Shown here piece after piece: positions 1 to 6,993 of a DNA stretch of 9,813 nucleotides. Location of the stretch: the NCBI GenBank assembly GCA_900759415.1, contig CAAEVC010000147.1:1-9813 (forward strand), in the 5' to 3' direction. Position numbers and translations under genes: made by a program. The stretch's first letter is position 1. The number at the start of each line of letters is the position of its first letter. Below the pieces are notes generated by a model. That model had not been told where the DNA came from. It made no database searches and was given only the letters and a program-made list of their open reading frames with translations. The stretch is from an uncultured Dialister sp. (GTDB taxonomy: Bacteria > Bacillota > Negativicutes > Veillonellales > Dialisteraceae).

Positions 1-32
1 AAATCTCTGGGATATAATTTTATGTGTCTCAT
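1..32 (-). CDS. Possible start of a gene running off the left edge
   Basis: An ATG at 32 to 30 on the minus strand opens a frame with no stop for the ten complete codons available (MRHIKLYPRD). It is preceded by AAAGGAG with 8 nt between GGAG and the ATG, which is a well-placed ribosome binding site. Nothing can be said about the product, and the frame is too short to prove that it is coding. The 1-319 interval has no better gene candidate, so this is probably the next gene in the same direction as the autotransporter. Confidence 0.4.
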   Translation of the reverse strand, partial: MRHIKLYPRD

Positions 33-168
33 AATGACAGCTCCTTTCAAAAAAGTCTCGTTTTATACTGTCTAAATATATGATACACCTTTCGATTTCA
101 TTTTCTCACAGCTCCTTTTTTGATGAAAGAATCTTGATATGGTCTATCATCCCAAAAGTTATCTATAG

Positions 169-202
169 TATCATGTATTCGATTCAATCAGAATATCATG
201 TA
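169..202. repeat. Direct repeat TATCATGTA x2, 25 bp apart
   Basis: TATCATGTA occurs at 169-177 and again at 194-202. The pair lies upstream of the putative left-edge minus-strand gene, so it could be an operator for that gene. No regulator can be named. The repeats are AT-rich and short, so chance is possible. Confidence 0.3.
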
Positions 203-223
203 CTCACAGTGCTATAACACATG

Positions 224-271
224 AGTGAAGCCGATACCTTCGCTCAACTCTCGAAACTCAAATCTCAAATC
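224..271 (-). repeat. 48-nt heptad repeat element, left copy
   Basis: Read on the minus strand from 271, the sequence is four tandem heptamers, GATTTGA, GATTTGA, GTTTCGA and GAGTTGA, followed by GCG and a 17-nt tail. It aligns without gaps to 9679-9726 on the plus strand at 34 of 48 positions, including an identical GAGTTGAGCG and a shared CGGCT. Both copies sit just downstream of a gene and point away from its stop codon. This suggests a dispersed intergenic repeat of the host genome; the family is not known to me. Confidence 0.55.
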
Positions 272-274
272 TTT

Positions 275-302
275 AAGGGGCTGTATGATTTCACAGCCCC
301 TT
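275..302. terminator. Hairpin terminator downstream of the autotransporter
   Basis: A perfect 10-bp stem, AAGGGGCTGT (275-284) with ACAGCCCCTT (293-302), encloses an 8-nt loop and lies 17 bp past the autotransporter stop. On the plus strand it is followed by TTTT; on the minus strand, the direction the gene needs, it is followed by TTAAAGATTT, a weaker U-tract. It is probably the end of the autotransporter transcript, but the strand assignment is uncertain and it may work in both directions. Confidence 0.6.
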
Positions 303-319
303 TTGATTGATATTCTCCT

Positions 320-3300
320 TTACCAGATACGGCACGAAGCGCTGAAGCTTCCATTGAATCCTCTTCGTCGCCCTGCATAATCACTACCGTTCAAAGAAAG
401 AGTCCATTTACCGGTTTCTACCGTGGCTCCGTATTCGAAACGGACACTGCCGCCACGAACTGAGGCGGATCTGATGAATGCATCATCAGCAGTACCGTAT
501 GCTTTTCCACTGAATTCGTATTCATAGGCAATGCCGGTATACCAGGTAAAGCGGTCATCCTTATGTTCCCAGCGAGTACCGATACGGACCACATTGCTGT
601 CAAGGCTCCCGATATCGTAGCGTCCTCCTGCATCAAAGGAAGCCCCATTGATGTGGGTATGGAAGAAACGGAAGTAGGCATCAAGAGTATTTCCCTTTCC
701 TCTGTCCCATATCCGTCCAAATCCTGCATGGACAGCGTTATACATGCTGTCTGTTTTATAGCCGTATATTCTTCCATCTTCATCCCGGAGAGTATTTCTG
801 CTGTCTACGGATATCCGGCCAATGCGAAGAGACGCTTCTTCATAGAAACCGTCCTTCTCTATTTTCCTTCCAAAGAGCCCGACGCCTTTATAGTTAATTT
901 TTCCGTTTCTACGCCCTTCAAAGTACGTGCGATAGGAACCATCACCATAATCGTAGAAGAGACCATACACTGTTTCGGAACCATCTTTTCCGCTTCTCTT
1001 TCCCGCAAATCCTGCTTCGCCCCGCCACATGCTGGTGGTGATATGGCTTCCTGTTTCATATCGGTTTTCACCGCCTCCTACAGTGGCAAAAGTACCGCCG
1101 TCATCTGCGTGATGAATAGTATGCATGGTATCCAGCACAAGGTCATTGGATTCTACCAGAGCAGAGAGACCTGATGTTTGTCCGAGAAGCACATGATGGG
1201 TCTGCCCCTGAGCCTCCATATTGACCTGATAAATCAGATTTCCATCTTTGAGAAGCGCCTTCCCCATGCCTTCCAGCGTCGTTCCTTTGGTGACAGGCTG
1301 CAGATTGCCTTTCAGCTTCTCTTCTTTCATTCCTGCATCGAGACCCTTGGCATCGAGAAGAACCCTTTCATTCATTCCTGCCTTCAAGAAAGACTTGTTT
1401 TCATGAGAAAGATGAGACCAGTCCATTACCGTCCCGCTGAGATCATAGGACTTATGAGCATCAAGAGTAACGAGGGAATCCGAAGATGCCCAGTCCAGAC
1501 TGTGATAAGTCAGAGAATCGGGATTTTCCACATGGAAAATAAGATTTGTATTGTCAAAGTTTTCAGAATGATCAGAAACAGAGGCAAGATCCGTCTTTCC
1601 CCTGCCCGTCACGGTCACCCTGCCGCCGCTCATGTCATAGGATATCTCTTTTTCCTTATTTTTCAGCTGCTCCATCCCGATTAAGTATTCACTTCCTGAT
1701 TTCACAGCACCTGCATCGATCAGTGTCCAGGTATCTTTTGGTGAAAGCAGGGTATTTCCTTCATTTTTGACATTTAGATTGTCCAGAGATAATACAGTAT
1801 TTTCATCAAATTCATACCCATACCCCTCCAGCTTCATGAGAGAAATATCCCTATGGGCCGCATCGAGCGTATCATCAAAGGAAATACGGGAGACAGAGAC
1901 ATTCCCCGTCTTCCAGACCACATTCCCCTGATCTGCTTCAGCACTTCCCCTGTACGTTCCGGTAAGAAAATTCTGATGGGAAGACAGCTGGTATCCATAG
2001 ATGATCGGATTGTAATAAATTTGATTTTCGCTTTGCACTCCAGGCCAAGCCGTATCTATGACCGTAATCTTCTGATTCGGCTTTACGTCGGAGAAGAAAA
2101 TAGCAGAAGGATCCACACCATTTTTCGTAAGGTCTATGGTTGCCGTACGCTCTTCATTCTGTACCGCCCATTCATTCTTATCTTGCCCGTTTTGTCCGTA
2201 ATTGTTTCCATAGTCTTTTCCTGACGTAAGATAAGAAAGATCAATCACTGTATACTGATTATTTGTATTACTATAGGAATACATAAACATAAAATTCCTA
2301 TTGCCTGTAACCTGAAGCGCCGGAGTTTTATAATCCTTCATCGCCCATATTTTGATAGCAGTGAACTGTCCAACTTCCTGCACTATATTATTATTCCAGG
2401 GCAAAACCTCCGATTTCTCCACCAGATACGTTCCCTTTCCGTCTTCTCCGTCATTGATGGGGAATCTCCCTTGCGGATTGGTGGAAATATGATTGATATA
2501 TCCAATATTCAGCACATTATTTCTTTCATGATGATAGTACCTTCCAGTATCTGCTCCATAGAGGCTAGTTGTGGAAAGATCTGCATCACCGGAAATATTG
2601 ATCTGTGCATTGAGCACATGACCTCCCCACCATCCTACATTGGTATAACCGCCATAGACATCTGCATTCTCCAGTTTCGCATCACCAGAAATATTGATGA
2701 TCCCGTATTCCGCATTCCCATGAATAGTGGAATCGGATACCTCTCCTACCTTTCCTCCGTAAATAGCAACCCGTCCATCCTTAGCAGTACTGGTAATAGT
2801 TCGGCCATCAATATTAATCACATTTCCATGAACTGTATTTTCCGCATCTGGAGAAGAGCTCCGATAGCCAGCTATAATTTCGTCGGCTTTCAAGGTGCCG
2901 CTTCCTGAAATAGAAATGATGTTGTTATTGACAACACGTACGTCTTGTCGGAAGACCCCTGTCACTTCTCCACCAATAAGATGACGAATGGTGATATCCT
3001 GATCGCCGGTAACAGAAACGGTATTCCCCATAGGCTGATGACTTTCATCAGGAGCATATCCTGTACTACTTCCGCCCAGAACTTTCTCCCAGCCTTCATC
3101 AGACCCTCTGTTTACCACTTCAAAAGTTTTGTCCCCATGAGTCACAATGGCCTTTCCGTTTTCAGAAATTTCAATCCTGTTCAGCGTACTGCTCTTTGTA
3201 ATGTCTGAAGCATCCAACGTTCCATCTGCTGTCACCGAAGCGGCCAGAGCCGTTCCTCCTGCCGCCAGATATAAAAGAATCCCAAAAGTTAATGTCTTTT

Positions 3301-3334
3301 TATCAATCATCCTCTTTCTTCCAGTCTGCATCAT
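320..3334 (-). CDS. Autotransporter (type Va secretion) with repeat-bearing passenger
   Basis: This 1004-residue protein shows the three parts of a classical autotransporter. Residues 1-31 are a signal peptide: basic RKRMIDKK, a hydrophobic core through residues 15-31, and an ALA-type cleavage site at 29-31. The passenger follows. Between residues 103 and 262 it has five degenerate repeats of about 21 residues on the pattern N-x-I-x-I-S-G-D-x-x-L, often ending in YGG (starts near 103, 137, 170, 210 and 242), as expected of beta-helix rungs. Residues from about 748 to the end, about 257 in all, are a beta-barrel of alternating aromatic and glycine-rich strands ending in a terminal Trp. The start is the first of two tandem ATGs, with GGAAGG 7 nt upstream; the later Met9 has no usable site. 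It is transcribed alone between its own promoter and a terminator. Adhesion or surface display is likely, but no enzymatic motif is visible and the ligand is unknown. Confidence 0.9.
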   Translation of the reverse strand: MMQTGRKRMIDKKTLTFGILLYLAAGGTALAASVTADGTLDASDITKSSTLNRIEISENGKAIVTHGDKTFEVVNRGSDEGWEKVLGGSSTGYAPDESHQPMGNTVSVTGDQDITIRHLIGGEVTGVFRQDVRVVNNNIISISGSGTLKADEIIAGYRSSSPDAENTVHGNVINIDGRTITSTAKDGRVAIYGGKVGEVSDSTIHGNAEYGIINISGDAKLENADVYGGYTNVGWWGGHVLNAQINISGDADLSTTSLYGADTGRYYHHERNNVLNIGYINHISTNPQGRFPINDGEDGKGTYLVEKSEVLPWNNNIVQEVGQFTAIKIWAMKDYKTPALQVTGNRNFMFMYSYSNTNNQYTVIDLSYLTSGKDYGNNYGQNGQDKNEWAVQNEERTATIDLTKNGVDPSAIFFSDVKPNQKITVIDTAWPGVQSENQIYYNPIIYGYQLSSHQNFLTGTYRGSAEADQGNVVWKTGNVSVSRISFDDTLDAAHRDISLMKLEGYGYEFDENTVLSLDNLNVKNEGNTLLSPKDTWTLIDAGAVKSGSEYLIGMEQLKNKEKEISYDMSGGRVTVTGRGKTDLASVSDHSENFDNTNLIFHVENPDSLTYHSLDWASSDSLVTLDAHKSYDLSGTVMDWSHLSHENKSFLKAGMNERVLLDAKGLDAGMKEEKLKGNLQPVTKGTTLEGMGKALLKDGNLIYQVNMEAQGQTHHVLLGQTSGLSALVESNDLVLDTMHTIHHADDGGTFATVGGGENRYETGSHITTSMWRGEAGFAGKRSGKDGSETVYGLFYDYGDGSYRTYFEGRRNGKINYKGVGLFGRKIEKDGFYEEASLRIGRISVDSRNTLRDEDGRIYGYKTDSMYNAVHAGFGRIWDRGKGNTLDAYFRFFHTHINGASFDAGGRYDIGSLDSNVVRIGTRWEHKDDRFTWYTGIAYEYEFSGKAYGTADDAFIRSASVRGGSVRFEYGATVETGKWTLSLNGSDYAGRRRGFNGSFSASCRIW

Positions 3335-3422
3335 CCGGTATCCTTCCTTTAAAAATAAAAAGCAACATCTAGATAAAAGTTTTATATAGATTGATTTCTA
3401 AACAGTTATCTTTCGATGTCTT

Positions 3423-3451
3423 ATTATATCATTATTTCTTTTTGCCGTAAA
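3423..3451 (-). promoter_or_regulatory. Candidate sigma-70 promoter of the autotransporter
   Basis: On the minus strand TTTACG (3451-3446) is followed after 17 bp by a perfect TATAAT (3428-3423). A start near 3416 would give a leader of about 80 nt before the ATG at 3334. The -35 box matches four of six consensus bases. This is the best -10 in the interval, but TATA-rich sequence nearer the gene cannot be excluded. Confidence 0.5.
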
Positions 3452-3512
3452 TGAAACAGCCGTCGTCCATAAAGAGCCATACCCGACTCTCTTCGTACCT
3501 TCTTTGATACAT
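3432..3512 (-). CDS. Possible 26-residue small ORF
   Basis: An ATG at 3512 opens a 26-codon frame ending in TAA at 3434-3432 on the minus strand. AAGGAG lies only 3 nt upstream of the ATG, closer than usual. The peptide is basic at its start (YQRRYEE), has WLFMDDGCFIYG in the middle and ends in KKK. It overlaps the -35 box proposed for the autotransporter, so one of the two readings may be wrong. It resembles no family I recognise, and its coding status rests on the ribosome site alone. Confidence 0.25.
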   Translation of the reverse strand: MYQRRYEESRVWLFMDDGCFIYGKKK

Positions 3513-3682
3513 ACACTCCTTCTTCTCTTTGAGTACCTCCACTAGGAGAGGGAGCGCTCATCTTTCTGTCCGATTCTCCACCTGTCTTTTAAAAGGCGCT
3601 TCCTGTTCATGATATTTCTACAAAAAACGGATCTATGTCTCACCATTTCCTTTCTCTTCCGTCACATAAGATTCCCACACAA
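3513..3682. other. Intergenic stretch without a recognised feature
   Basis: Between the small ORF and the mdcA terminator there is no ORF with a credible ribosome site on either strand, no tRNA-like fold and no repeat. Only a weak CTCC/GGAG stem with a TAGT loop (minus strand), around 3538-3550, stands out. Confidence 0.5.
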
Positions 3683-3714
3683 AAAGGACTTTGGCCATAT
3701 GGCCAAAGTCCTTT
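3683..3714 (-). terminator. Perfect 32-bp palindromic terminator of the mad operon
   Basis: The interval 3683-3714 is a perfect palindrome of two 16-bp arms meeting at the central ATAT. Read on the minus strand it lies 14 nt past the mdcA stop codon and its final TTT runs into two more T, then GTGTGG. This fits an intrinsic terminator for the madL-madM-mdcA transcript. On the plus strand it is followed only by GATTTC, so minus-strand function is favoured. Confidence 0.8.
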
Positions 3715-3728
3715 GATTTCAGAAGAAA

Positions 3729-5402
3729 TTACCAGGTTCTGAATTTAGCTGGTGGATTGTAGAGTCCGCCGGACCAGTCAACCAGATCCTTCATATTCTT
3801 TGCTGCCAGAAGGTCTGTAGTTGCTGCTGCCGGATTGATGCCCAGGTCTTCCGGAAGTTTTACGATGCCTTCTTTACGCAGTCTCTTGGTGATTTCCGGA
3901 TCTTCCTGCTGGCCTACTGCAGTCTTGCCTGCAACGGCGCGGATAGCATCCATTCTTTCTTCCATGTTGTGGCACTTGTGGAGATATGCGATACCGACTT
4001 CGGAAACGATGTGGGTAAGGTCGTCGGAGTAGATCATAATCGGTTCGAGGTCCAGGTTTGCATTCTTCTTGAGGGCTACAGCATCGAGCTGTTCTACGAA
4101 GCCCGGGAAGCCTTTTGCAGAAACGGTGGTAATCATCTGGACAACCAGTTTCTTGCCTCTGTTTGCATCACCAATCAGTTCGAAGCGGCCTGCAGCTTCT
4201 TCGCCTGCCTTCTTCCATGCTTCAGTGACATGGCGACGGCCTTTGGCATCGCAGCCCATGTTTGGAGCGCCGCCAAATCCTGCTACATTGTTCTTGGTAG
4301 CGGTAGAAGAGTTGCCGTATTTATCAATCTGCATAGTGGAACCGATAAACATATCAGCGGCATAGTGACCTGCTGCCTGGCTGAATGCACGGTTGGAACG
4401 CATGGTACCATCCGGTCCGATAGCGAAAATGTCCGGACGGGCTTTGATGTATTCTTCCATGCCTACTTCAGAGCCGAAGGAATATACCTGCTGTACCCAG
4501 CCGGTTTCAATAGCCGGGATAAGGGTGGGGTGCGGATTCAGTACCCAGTGGGTGCAGATCTTACCCTTCAGTCCCAGGTCTTCACCGAAGGTCGGGAGGA
4601 GCAGTTCTACAGCAGCGGTATCGAAACCTACGCCGTGATTCAGTACCTTAACACCATATTCTGCATAGATACCCTTGATAGCCATCATAGCCTTCATGAT
4701 ACGATCATCAGTGATCTTTGCCGGATCTCTGGTGAAGAGCGGATTCAGAAGGTATGGTTCCGGAGATTCTACTACGAAATCTACCCAATCAGCCGGAATA
4801 TCCACTCTCGGAACCTTATCTACGATTTTATTAACCTGGAAAATGACGATGCCCTGATTGAATTTAGTAGCTTCTACGATAGCCGGAGTATCTTCTGTGG
4901 AGAAACCGGTGTAGATATTTCCTTCCTTATCAGCTGCATCAGCGCATACGAGAGAAACTCTCGGAATCAGATCAATGAAATAACGGGAATACATTTCCAG
5001 ATAAGTATGAATAGCACCCAGTTCGACCCCATCATTCTGCACCATCTGAGCCAGACGCTTACCCTGACTTCCAGCATAGGCGAAGTCCAGCTTTCTGGCA
5101 ATACCCTTTTCAAATACATCCAGATGTTCCGGAAGAGACAGGGTAGACTGAATCATATGAAGATCATGTACCTTGGCAGGATCTACGGCGCAGAGCTGCT
5201 TAGCGAGGAAATCCGCCTGTTTCTGGTTATCCCCTTCAATATTGACCTTATCTCCCGGACGGAGTACAGCTTCCAGCAGCTTTACTACGTTGGCCGCTTC
5301 TACAATCTTACCCTGTACATACGGACGGGCTTCAGCCAGTCTGGCAGCAGTATCCTGGCCTCTGGTATTCCAGTTTTTATTGGATGGTCTGATTTCAATC
5401 AT
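3729..5402 (-). CDS. mdcA: Malonate CoA-transferase / malonate decarboxylase alpha subunit
   Basis: This 557-residue protein has the length and motifs of MdcA/MadA, which transfers a CoA or acyl-carrier thioester between acetate and malonate. Landmarks are VVESPEPYLLNPLF near 210-223, CTHWVLNPHPTLIPAIETGW at 283-302, the glycine-rich GFGGAPNMG at 375-383, and HIVSEVGIAYL at 464-474, where Glu468 is a candidate for the class I CoA-transferase glutamate (inference). The start ATG at 5402 is chosen because an AAAGGA site lies just upstream and the family begins near IRPSNKNWN; an upstream in-frame ATG at 5501 would add 33 unrelated residues encoded by structured leader. It is the last gene of the madL-madM-mdcA operon and is followed by a strong terminator. 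No MdcB, C, D, E, G or H gene is present, so it may act on free malonate plus acetyl-CoA rather than inside a decarboxylase complex. Confidence 0.88.
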   Translation of the reverse strand: MIEIRPSNKNWNTRGQDTAARLAEARPYVQGKIVEAANVVKLLEAVLRPGDKVNIEGDNQKQADFLAKQLCAVDPAKVHDLHMIQSTLSLPEHLDVFEKGIARKLDFAYAGSQGKRLAQMVQNDGVELGAIHTYLEMYSRYFIDLIPRVSLVCADAADKEGNIYTGFSTEDTPAIVEATKFNQGIVIFQVNKIVDKVPRVDIPADWVDFVVESPEPYLLNPLFTRDPAKITDDRIMKAMMAIKGIYAEYGVKVLNHGVGFDTAAVELLLPTFGEDLGLKGKICTHWVLNPHPTLIPAIETGWVQQVYSFGSEVGMEEYIKARPDIFAIGPDGTMRSNRAFSQAAGHYAADMFIGSTMQIDKYGNSSTATKNNVAGFGGAPNMGCDAKGRRHVTEAWKKAGEEAAGRFELIGDANRGKKLVVQMITTVSAKGFPGFVEQLDAVALKKNANLDLEPIMIYSDDLTHIVSEVGIAYLHKCHNMEERMDAIRAVAGKTAVGQQEDPEITKRLRKEGIVKLPEDLGINPAAATTDLLAAKNMKDLVDWSGGLYNPPAKFRTW

Positions 5403-5445
5403 CGTAACAGTCCTTTCTTTGAAACAATACAGAAATATAAAACAG

Positions 5446-5503
5446 ATATCCCTCACAAAATAATTGAGATGAGGGACATCAGTGGTCCGAATGCCCCTCA
5501 CTC
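5446..5503 (-). promoter_or_regulatory. Alternating hairpins in the madM-mdcA gap
   Basis: On the minus-strand RNA three segments occur in order: TGAGGGGCAT (5500-5491), ATGTCCCTCA (5479-5470) and TGAGGGATAT (5455-5446). The middle one can pair with either neighbour over 10 positions with one G-U pair each, so two exclusive hairpins are possible. The first can be extended by GAG/CTC with a one-base bulge, giving 5466-5503. The gap is 171 nt in an operon whose other junction is 12 nt. It could be an attenuator, an RNA-processing site or a switch controlling mdcA translation; neither hairpin has a strong U-tract. Confidence 0.5.
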
Positions 5504-5573
5504 AAGAAGGAAGGGAAAATTCCGAGATTCTGAAAAGATGGGAGGATCATTTTTAGAAACCGGAATGAACCTT

Positions 5574-6338
5574 TTAGAAAAACATCTTTGTCAGGAAATA
5601 GAACACAGACGGGAAGAGCAGGCATCCCAGACCAGTGTAGAAAGTAGCAGTCATAGCTGCATAAGGAACCAGTTTCGGGTTAACAGCAGCCATGCCGGCA
5701 GCTGTACCGGAAGTGGTACCCATGATACCGCCGAATGCCATAGCAGACTGTGGATTATTGATAGAAAGAGGTTTGGCAACGAAAGGAGTCACTACCATAA
5801 CCAGAACGGATTTAACAACCCCTGCTGCAATGGAGATAGCAATGACTTCAGAAGAAGCACCCAGAGCCGCACCAGTGACTGGCCCTACAACGAAAGTAGC
5901 AACCCCGCCGCCGATGGTAACCAGATCTACAGCACTGGTATATCCCAGAGGATAAGCCACTGCAATTCCTGCCACCAGACACACAAATTCACCAAAGAAC
6001 AGGGAGGCAACCCCTCTCCAGCCAATCTTCTTGATTTCATGAAGATCCGCACCGAAAGCGGTAGAAACGATGGCGAAATCTCTAAACATAGCACCACCTA
6101 CAAGACCCATGCCTGCAAAGAGCGGTACATCGGAGATCCCCTTGCTTCCGCCGGTCATTGTGCCTCCGATATAAGCAAGTACAAGACCCAGGAAAATGGC
6201 AATCGCACTTCCGTGAATACGGCCTTTGGTCAGACCGGCCATTTTATAGGAAATAAACATAATTACGCCCAGAAGCATGAAGGAAAAAATCATGCCGTTT
6301 TTTACAAAGAGCTTTGTGATCATTGCTGCAAAATCCAT
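5574..6338 (-). CDS. madM: Malonate transporter subunit MadM
   Basis: This 254-residue integral membrane protein matches the length and style of MadM, the larger subunit of the two-part MadL/MadM malonate carrier first described in Malonomonas rubra (a sodium-coupled malonate importer). Most of the chain is hydrophobic helix broken by glycine-rich turns: GGTMTGGSKGISD near 58-70, GLVGGAMFRDF near 78-88, GGGVATFVVGPVTGAALG in the middle, and GGIMGTTSGTAAGM near 204-217. The start has AAGGAGGG 6 nt upstream. That site begins directly at the madL stop codon, with 12 nt between the genes, so the two are probably translationally coupled and made in equal amounts. The assignment rests on recognition of the family and on the adjacent MadL and MdcA; specificity for malonate is inferred. 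Confidence 0.88.
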   Translation of the reverse strand: MDFAAMITKLFVKNGMIFSFMLLGVIMFISYKMAGLTKGRIHGSAIAIFLGLVLAYIGGTMTGGSKGISDVPLFAGMGLVGGAMFRDFAIVSTAFGADLHEIKKIGWRGVASLFFGEFVCLVAGIAVAYPLGYTSAVDLVTIGGGVATFVVGPVTGAALGASSEVIAISIAAGVVKSVLVMVVTPFVAKPLSINNPQSAMAFGGIMGTTSGTAAGMAAVNPKLVPYAAMTATFYTGLGCLLFPSVFYFLTKMFF

Positions 6339-6350
6339 GATTTACCCTCC

Positions 6351-6746
6351 TTATTTCTGATCTTTGACGGCTTCTTCATCGTCTCTTGCTACAGGAGCAG
6401 CCTTCTTGGCAAAGAGAGGAATGCAAAGGAAACCGATAGTCACTGCGACAAGACCGCCCAGAATAGCAACCACGCCGCCGGAAAGGGCTGCCGCTACATT
6501 CTGAATGGAGCTCATAGCCACAACGATGGGGATGTACATAGCACTCCAGAACTTGATACCCTGTTCTTCCGGAGCTTTCATATACCCCTTGTTAATGGCC
6601 CAGGTGGAAATCAGAATCAGAAGGAGCATAGCGAAACCTACGCCGCCGATATTGGCTTTGACTCCCAAAAGGGCACCCAGCACATCACCGATGAAGTTAC
6701 CGACAATATAGCAGCCGGCAAGAAGTGATACACCATAAATAATCAT
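6351..6746 (-). CDS. madL: Malonate transporter subunit MadL
   Basis: This 131-residue protein has about four membrane segments (roughly 3-23, 34-52, 66-88 and 90-113) and a charged cytoplasmic tail ending in RDDEEAVKDQK. It fits MadL, the small subunit that pairs with MadM for malonate uptake. The start ATG at 6746 is preferred because GGAAGG sits 7 nt upstream and the protein opens directly into the first membrane segment (MIIYGVSLL). An in-frame ATG at 6812 would add 22 residues that are really leader RNA containing a hairpin and the Shine-Dalgarno region. It is the first gene of the operon, about 135 nt from the proposed transcription start, and faces away from the kinase gene. Confidence 0.88.
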   Translation of the reverse strand: MIIYGVSLLAGCYIVGNFIGDVLGALLGVKANIGGVGFAMLLLILISTWAINKGYMKAPEEQGIKFWSAMYIPIVVAMSSIQNVAAALSGGVVAILGGLVAVTIGFLCIPLFAKKAAPVARDDEEAVKDQK

Positions 6747-6777
6747 AATTATCCCTTCCTTTCCCGGGATGTTCCCT

Positions 6778-6867
6778 CTTCTTCCTCCAAGAAGAAGGAT
6801 ACTCCCAAACACGAGATGCAGCTGACCGGATTTAATGAATGAGAGCTGTATGCTTGATTGGTCAGCT
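6778..6867 (-). promoter_or_regulatory. Structured 5' leader of the mad operon
   Basis: The proposed 135-nt leader contains AGCTGACC (6867-6860) able to pair with GGTCAGCT (6827-6820), or alternatively GAGCTG (6868-6863) with CAGCTC (6848-6843); the two foldings exclude each other. A separate 7-bp hairpin CTTCTTC/GAAGAAG with a 6-nt loop lies at 6797-6778, about 30 nt before the start codon. No known riboswitch class is recognised. The leader may simply stabilise the message or tune madL translation. Confidence 0.4.
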
Positions 6868-6888
6868 CCTATCTCTTTCTTCGCCTAT

Positions 6889-6917
6889 AGTATATAGGAA
6901 AATTTGGATATTGAAAA
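6889..6917 (-). promoter_or_regulatory. Candidate promoter of madL-madM-mdcA
   Basis: On the minus strand TTTTCA (6917-6912) and TATACT (6894-6889) are separated by 17 bp. The -10 matches five of six consensus bases and the -35 four of six, so the promoter should depend on an activator. The start of transcription would be near 6882. The LytTR-type repeats lie immediately upstream. Confidence 0.6.
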
Positions 6918-6958
6918 TTAAATGCAACTAAGATGCAGAAATCAGGCCATAAGATGCA
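6918..6958 (-). promoter_or_regulatory. Probable LytTR response-regulator binding site
   Basis: TGCATCTTA occurs at 6958-6950 and again at 6937-6929 on the minus strand, identical in all nine bases and separated by exactly 12 bp. Published LytTR sites are 9-bp imperfect direct repeats with 12-13 bp spacers. A third, diverged copy, TGCATTTAA (6926-6918), lies 11 bp further on and abuts the -35 box. The repeats would sit about -47 to -76 from the proposed start, as expected for activation. The motif also resembles the reported YpdB site GGCATTTCAT at six of nine positions. A LytTR regulator gene lies in the divergent operon. Binding itself is inferred. Confidence 0.65.
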
Positions 6959-6993
6959 TGTTTTATGTATCAATTTCTATATATATATATTTC

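Noticed and set aside
223..245. GAGTGAAG/CTTCGCTC hairpin as a second terminator or part of a CRISPR-like array
   Set aside because: It has no U-tract on either strand and no spaced copies; it lies at the edge of the heptad element and is better explained as part of it.
5403..5501. A longer mdcA start at 5501 adding 33 residues
   Set aside because: The extra residues are hydrophobic and unrelated to the family, cover the paired RNA segments, and the ATG at 5402 has a good ribosome site.
3969..6728. A 919-codon open frame on the plus strand, antisense to mdcA, madM and most of madL
   Set aside because: It spans three recognised genes and their gaps, is rich in His, Cys, Ser and Asn as antisense readings often are, has no ribosome site at its start and resembles no family. 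It is a by-product of the codon usage of the real genes.
6747..6812. A longer madL start at 6812 adding 22 residues
   Set aside because: The extension would cover a hairpin and the Shine-Dalgarno region of the ATG at 6746, and MadL proteins begin close to their first membrane segment.
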